From assembly GCF_001680005.1 (NCBI RefSeq), contig NC_033566.1:868001-932000 (forward strand): 64,000 bases of DNA. Direction: 5' to 3'. Below are positions 59,973 through 64,000 of this stretch, in pieces (position 1 is the first letter of the stretch; each line of letters opens with the position of its first letter). Below the pieces are notes generated by a model. That model ran no database searches and was not told the DNA's origin. It saw only the letters and a list, made by a program, of their open reading frames with translations. This DNA comes from Plasmodium coatneyi. Lineage: Eukaryota; Apicomplexa; Aconoidasida; Haemosporida; Plasmodiidae. Both the position numbers and the translations under genes were made by a program.

Positions 59973-60927
59973 CGAATCAAACATGTTACAGCAATTTACG
60001 GGATTAAATAGGGATGTGAGAAAAGGCCGTAATAGAGTAAATCCGTTGTTGCATAATAACTTCCTAATGATTCTTCCTGCTTTAACAACAATTTGTGAAA
60101 AAATTGCACCATTCTGTTCTGGAGCTTTATAGAACTTTTCATGACAATCTCGCACACTTTTCACTGTTATCATTTTTTTTTTTCCTTTTTTTTCCCTTTG
60201 CTCTAATTTACGAATTAAGTTAAAATTTATGAACCCGTGCTCTTTTTATGAACGACCCCCGCGCAACGCTACTACTCTACACACTCTTTTAAAAAATTTC
60301 CTAATTGAGATATTGACGAATAATCAAAATAAAGAACATGGCTTGTTAAGTTTTAAGAGAGTGTCGCTATGGCTTTTTGATTTACACACGAGATAAGTGA
60401 ATACATAGTTGTTCCCCTATCAGGTGTTTTGTGCGCATGCAGTAACTCCGAAACGTCGAAGCGCAGAAAAAAAAAAAAAAAAAATGAATTAACCAATTAA
60501 CAAATCGAACAACAGTTGCTTTATTCCGTGTGTAAGTTTTTTCAACACAAAATTTGCCCAACTGTTCCACATATTTTGAGCAAGTTTGTAACAAATATAT
60601 ATACACACCACAATGTTTTGAAGAAGCACATGATATTCCCATTAGGTTGAAGTTTTACACATATATGAGAGAGCCGTTTCGACTATTTTGAAATAGGGCT
60701 TGCTAAATTTTTTAAGCTTAAAAATAATTTTTTGTTCTGATCCCCGCGCTCTATGCGAAGCTCTTTAACAACGCACCAAGTTTATGTGTACATAGGTACA
60801 CATTACCCACCCGCATAGAGGGGACGTTCCACCACAGATTAAGTGGTTGCACCTCACCACATAAAGGAGACGCACATTGTACGTGCCGAGAATACCCCAA
60901 CCGTGCATAACGAAATGGAAAGCAAAA

Positions 60928-62862
60928 ATGTTCTGCACGGAAAAATACTTAGCAAACTATAAAAAGAAGAAAAACAGACTAAAGGAAGTAACCCGAAGAT
61001 GCCTCAACCTAATCGACTCCAACTACCAGCACTTAACATCGTTAATAAGGAAAAAGAGCACAAGTGATCTGTTAACAAGCTACCAATTTAGTGACGATGA
61101 AATAAAATTCGATTCAGACGAAAATGTACACAGTAACGATGTGTACTTCCCAGAAAGCACATATACAAATAATGACTTTAAAAATTTGCTCGGATGGGTA
61201 CCCAGAAATTTAGTAGTGACAGAACCGATTACAACGGACTCCATCCCGTGTGCATTTTTCTTCTCAAAAAATGATGATAAACTATCAACAGATACTAAAA
61301 TAATTTTATACCTACATAAGTTTGATGAGGATTTAGGCACGATAATTCCAACAGTAAATGCCCTACATAAAAAATTAGAAATGAATATTATCGCAATGGA
61401 GTATTCAGGATATGGAGTCAGTTTCGACACGTACGAACAGAAGCTTGTTTCAATTGTGAACGATTCATTTACTCTTTTAAAATTTATTATTAACTTTTTG
61501 AAAATTCCGTGCAGAAATATATACATTTTGTGTTACGACTTTTTGGCTAGCTGCGCTATAGAGGTGGTAAATCGATACGAAGACACGTATGGCAAAGGGG
61601 AGTCCCTAGGCGGGCTGGTCCTTATGAAACCCCAGTTGCTTCATGTTGTTAGCCATAATACAGTACCCTCACCTTGTGAACAAGATGATAATATTGCTTT
61701 AGGGGGTAAACGGCCAAACGGAGGTGTTGACGGAAAAAAAAGATTTACTGGTCAGTGTGCAGATAACACTTTTGACGAGGATGCGCCAATTGGGGGTGGC
61801 ATCCTTGACGGAGATGTTCCACATTGTGAGGATGTCCCCTTTTTTGACGGACGGACGAGGGAAGAAAGCCACTACGCGGTTTCCAGCAAATCGAAGCAGA
61901 AAAACTGCACAGTGACAACTCCGAAAGAATTGCACCACTCTCTCGAATTTAAGAAGGACGAGGAAGTAACCTACAACATGACGAGCAACAGTGTGAAGAA
62001 AAACAACTTTGCAAAAAAAGAAGTCCTTACCATTCGCAGCAACGTGTGCAATCAAACGTGGACAGGCGTTTCCGTAGGTGCGAACTCTTACCTGTCCGGA
62101 AAAGGAATAATCACTTGTAATATGTCGTTATTTTACAGTGATAGTGAACCCCCCTCAGGAAGAGAAAATAACAACATATCCAACTGTCTAATGAAGAGAA
62201 TATTAAAAGACACATTTGATATAGAGCACTCCATAAATTCAATCAAGTCAATTTCGTGTCCCATTTTAATTTTTCACCCTGAGAATTATTCCTATAAAAA
62301 TTCGAGTTCCTACATTTTGCTGGATAATGCAAAAGAGTGTCACAGGAAGGCAGCTTTTTTATTTGATTTCATGAACGAAGATTTTATCACGGCCTTTAAG
62401 TGGTTCTTCTCAGAAATAGCCAATTCGCAGGGGCAAGAAAAGCTATTTAAAAATTTGCTTTATTTGTATGAACACCCGTCATATGATAGGAAGGACAATG
62501 TTGGTACAAGTGGCGGGGTGGACAACCAAGACAATCGTGACATTGATAGCGAACAGAGCGAAAATACACGTACCCATTTAGAAGAAATACGTAGAGGTAG
62601 CTTTGATTCAACATTTGGCGAAATTGATGATAAGAACTTTAATGTACCTCCTAGCAACAGTGTCAGAAGTAGCACTATCCTGCAAGGGTGCAACTCACAT
62701 AATGCCCTAAGCGACAGAGAAGATTCTCCTAAATGTGATACTCACAGTTGTAGCCTCCCTAACAGTAGCATTACCATAAACTTAACTGATGAAATTTTCG
62801 TATGTCCACAAATGGTTCAGGAAAAAACCCACTGCAAGGAGGTTGCCGATGCTCGGCGTTAA
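60928..62862 (+). CDS. Degenerate alpha/beta hydrolase (ABHD17/BEM46-like fold) with lost nucleophile
   Basis: 644 residues from the ATG at 60928; the open frame upstream reaches only a TTG. The fold is followed as KIILYLHKFDEDLGTIIPTV (HG-type strand), then MNIIAMEYSGYGVS, matching the YDYSGYGxS motif of the ABHD17/BEM46 family. Next come a helix, IPCRNIYILCYDFLASCAI at the nucleophile elbow and GGLVLMKPQL. After a ~230-residue insertion comes ISCPILIFHPENYSYKN, where the family has the acid. Family members read GxSxG at the elbow; here it is CYDFL, so Ser is replaced by Asp204 and both Gly are lost. The later HxxDxxV-type acid segment is also changed. It is soluble, with no signal peptide and Asn/Ser/Asp-rich C-terminal tails. 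I infer a pseudohydrolase. It is the last gene before the telomere-like array. Confidence 0.72.
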   Translation: MFCTEKYLANYKKKKNRLKEVTRRCLNLIDSNYQHLTSLIRKKSTSDLLTSYQFSDDEIKFDSDENVHSNDVYFPESTYTNNDFKNLLGWVPRNLVVTEPITTDSIPCAFFFSKNDDKLSTDTKIILYLHKFDEDLGTIIPTVNALHKKLEMNIIAMEYSGYGVSFDTYEQKLVSIVNDSFTLLKFIINFLKIPCRNIYILCYDFLASCAIEVVNRYEDTYGKGESLGGLVLMKPQLLHVVSHNTVPSPCEQDDNIALGGKRPNGGVDGKKRFTGQCADNTFDEDAPIGGGILDGDVPHCEDVPFFDGRTREESHYAVSSKSKQKNCTVTTPKELHHSLEFKKDEEVTYNMTSNSVKKNNFAKKEVLTIRSNVCNQTWTGVSVGANSYLSGKGIITCNMSLFYSDSEPPSGRENNNISNCLMKRILKDTFDIEHSINSIKSISCPILIFHPENYSYKNSSSYILLDNAKECHRKAAFLFDFMNEDFITAFKWFFSEIANSQGQEKLFKNLLYLYEHPSYDRKDNVGTSGGVDNQDNRDIDSEQSENTRTHLEEIRRGSFDSTFGEIDDKNFNVPPSNSVRSSTILQGCNSHNALSDREDSPKCDTHSCSLPNSSITINLTDEIFVCPQMVQEKTHCKEVADARR

Positions 62863-62976
62863 CCCCCCTTAGTATGGCACACTCTGCGCGAATAAGCATG
62901 GTACATTTCATGAATATTCGACGTACCACTTCCAAGCAACATCCTTAACACTGATAATTGACACATAACCGCAAAG
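62863..62976 (+). other. Short spacer between the last gene and the telomere-like array
   Basis: About 110 bases of 3' flank, without features beyond the gradual onset of CCCTRAA-like words. Confidence 0.6.
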
Positions 62977-63838
62977 CATAAACCCTGCAAATATGAACAC
63001 TGAATCCTATAACCCCAACCCTAAAATCTGAACCCTAAACTCTAAACTCTTAACCCTAAACCCTAAACCCTGAAACCTGAACTCTAAAACCTAATCCCTG
63101 AACTCTAAACCCTAAACCCTAAATCCTGAACCCTGAACCCTAAACCCTAAACCCTGAATCCTGAACCCTGAACCCTAAACCCTGAACCCTGAACCCTAAA
63201 CCCTGAAACATAAACCCTAAATACTAAACCCTAAACCCTAAAGCCTGAACCCTAAATCCTAGAACTCTAACCCTAAATTCTGAACCCTAAAACATTAACC
63301 TTAAAACTTGAACCATAAACAATTAACCCTCAACCATAAACCTTGAACCTAAACCCTAAAACCCTGAAACCTAAACCCTACAACCCAAATACTGAACCCT
63401 AAGTCATTAACCCTAAAATCTCAAACCTAAGCTCAGAAAAATAAACCCTGGATCCTGAACCCTAAACCCTAAACCCTGGATCCTGAACCCTAAACCCTAA
63501 ACCCTGAATCCTAAGCCCTAAAACCTAAATCTTAAAAACCTGAATCATTAACCCTAAACCCTAATCCCTAAACGTTAGAGCGTAACCCTAAAATCTGAAC
63601 ACTAAACACTGAACCCTGGACACTGAACCCTAAATCCTGAAACCTGGACACTGAACCCTAAACCCTGAAACCTGGACACTGAACCCTAAACCTTGAACCC
63701 TGGACACTGAACCCTAAACCCTGAACCCCGAATCCTAAACCCCGAAAACTTAGACCCTAAACCTTGAAACACTAAACCTTGAAACACTAAACCCTAAATC
63801 CAAAACCCTAAACCCTAAATCCTGGACACTCTGAGCAT
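62977..63838 (-). repeat. Degenerate telomere-type repeat array with 28-bp higher-order units
   Basis: About 860 bases made almost wholly of 7-base words CCCTAAA and CCCTGAA and variants on the plus strand, the complement of the Plasmodium telomere unit GGGTT(T/C)A. Runs of perfect units alternate with decayed ones. Two higher-order patterns stand out: an exact 28-base duplication at 63446-63501 (start CCCTGGATCCTGAA), and four 28-base units starting with CTGGACACTG at 63616, 63644, 63672 and 63700. Unique sequence follows on the right, and the C-rich strand is plus, so this is not a right-hand chromosome end in this orientation. It looks like an internal telomere-like element. Confidence 0.93.
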
Positions 63839-64000
63839 TGAAAAATGTTTTGAAACGCTCTTTTGATGTTAGGAACCTGCGAAATAACGACACAATAGCC
63901 TGATTATTAACTCTATAATGCTGTTTTTAATACTTTCAACCCTCGAATTCTTCAAACTCTTTTAAGCCTCCTGAACTCTTTAATCATATAAAACAGGAAT
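63839..64000. other. Unique sequence after the array
   Basis: About 160 AT-rich bases up to the window edge with no open frame or repeat worth naming. CTTTCAACCCTCGAATTC-like words show no telomere periodicity. Confidence 0.5.

Larger units (their letters stand above)
59081..60927. other. 1.85-kb divergent promoter region
   Basis: Shared 5' region of the secreted-protein gene (-) and the hydrolase-like gene (+). Contains AGCTAGC motifs near 59083 and 59377, poly-A runs at about 59335-59354 and 59912-59936, and a TTGAA microsatellite at 59937-59972. No gene seen. Confidence 0.65.

Noticed and set aside
63839..64000. True chromosome end at the right side
   Set aside because: The C-rich strand is plus, the units are degenerate, and unique sequence follows, so this is not a right-hand telomere in this orientation.
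1..64000. tRNA, rRNA, CRISPR, insertion sequences, centromere
   Set aside because: No T-loop/anticodon-like pairs, spaced direct repeats, transposase frames, or kilobase-scale extreme AT core were visible. Small structured RNAs cannot be excluded by eye.

Overview
The window reads as a nuclear chromosome segment of a Plasmodium species of the simian/vivax clade. The signs are spliced genes with GT-AG introns, Asn/Lys-rich insertions inside conserved domains, long poly-A/poly-T runs in moderately AT-rich intergenic DNA, and heptamers matching the Plasmodium telomere unit GGGTT(T/C)A. Telomere-type DNA lying inside a chromosome next to housekeeping genes is a known feature of P. knowlesi. That species or a close relative is my best guess (inference, not checked). 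No operons, CRISPR arrays, insertion sequences, tRNA or rRNA genes were seen.

Layout. 0-8 kb: proteasome alpha-4 subunit (+), a ROMO1/Mgr2-like mitochondrial membrane protein (-), and the KDEL receptor ERD2 (+, 3 exons). ERD2 is bracketed by short telomere-like tracts in opposite orientation. A possible spliced minus-strand gene runs off the left edge. 8-14 kb: TFIIH subunit TFB4 (-) and an RBM5/RBM10-like RNA-binding protein (-). 14-21 kb: a 1769-residue membrane-anchored protein (+) that looks like a very expanded, catalytically dead EMB8/ABHD-type alpha/beta hydrolase, then a TPR protein with a myristoylation-type N-terminus (-). 24-30 kb: DEAD-box helicase HAS1/DDX18 (+, 2 exons) and an 11-exon coiled-coil protein of the CFAP45/trichoplein type (-), assembled here exon by exon. 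31-42 kb: a divergent FolD-like protein (-), a MINDY deubiquitinase (-) and the ribosome-biogenesis factor YTM1/WDR12 (-). 44-57 kb: a GLG1-like cysteine-rich membrane protein (+) and the DNA polymerase epsilon catalytic subunit (+, 4 exons). 58-63 kb: a small 5-exon secreted protein (-) hidden in exons mostly too short to stand out, and a second degenerate alpha/beta hydrolase (+). From about 62.98 to 63.84 kb lies a degenerate telomere-repeat array with 28-bp higher-order units. The last 160 bases show no gene.

The genes do not form one pathway. Most are single-copy housekeeping functions: proteolysis, ER retrieval, transcription/repair, ribosome biogenesis, replication and deubiquitination. 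A few are lineage-specific. The points that deserve a second look are the hidden secreted protein, the two alpha/beta-hydrolase folds that lost their nucleophiles, the FolD with replaced catalytic residues, and the internal telomere-like DNA at both ends of the window.
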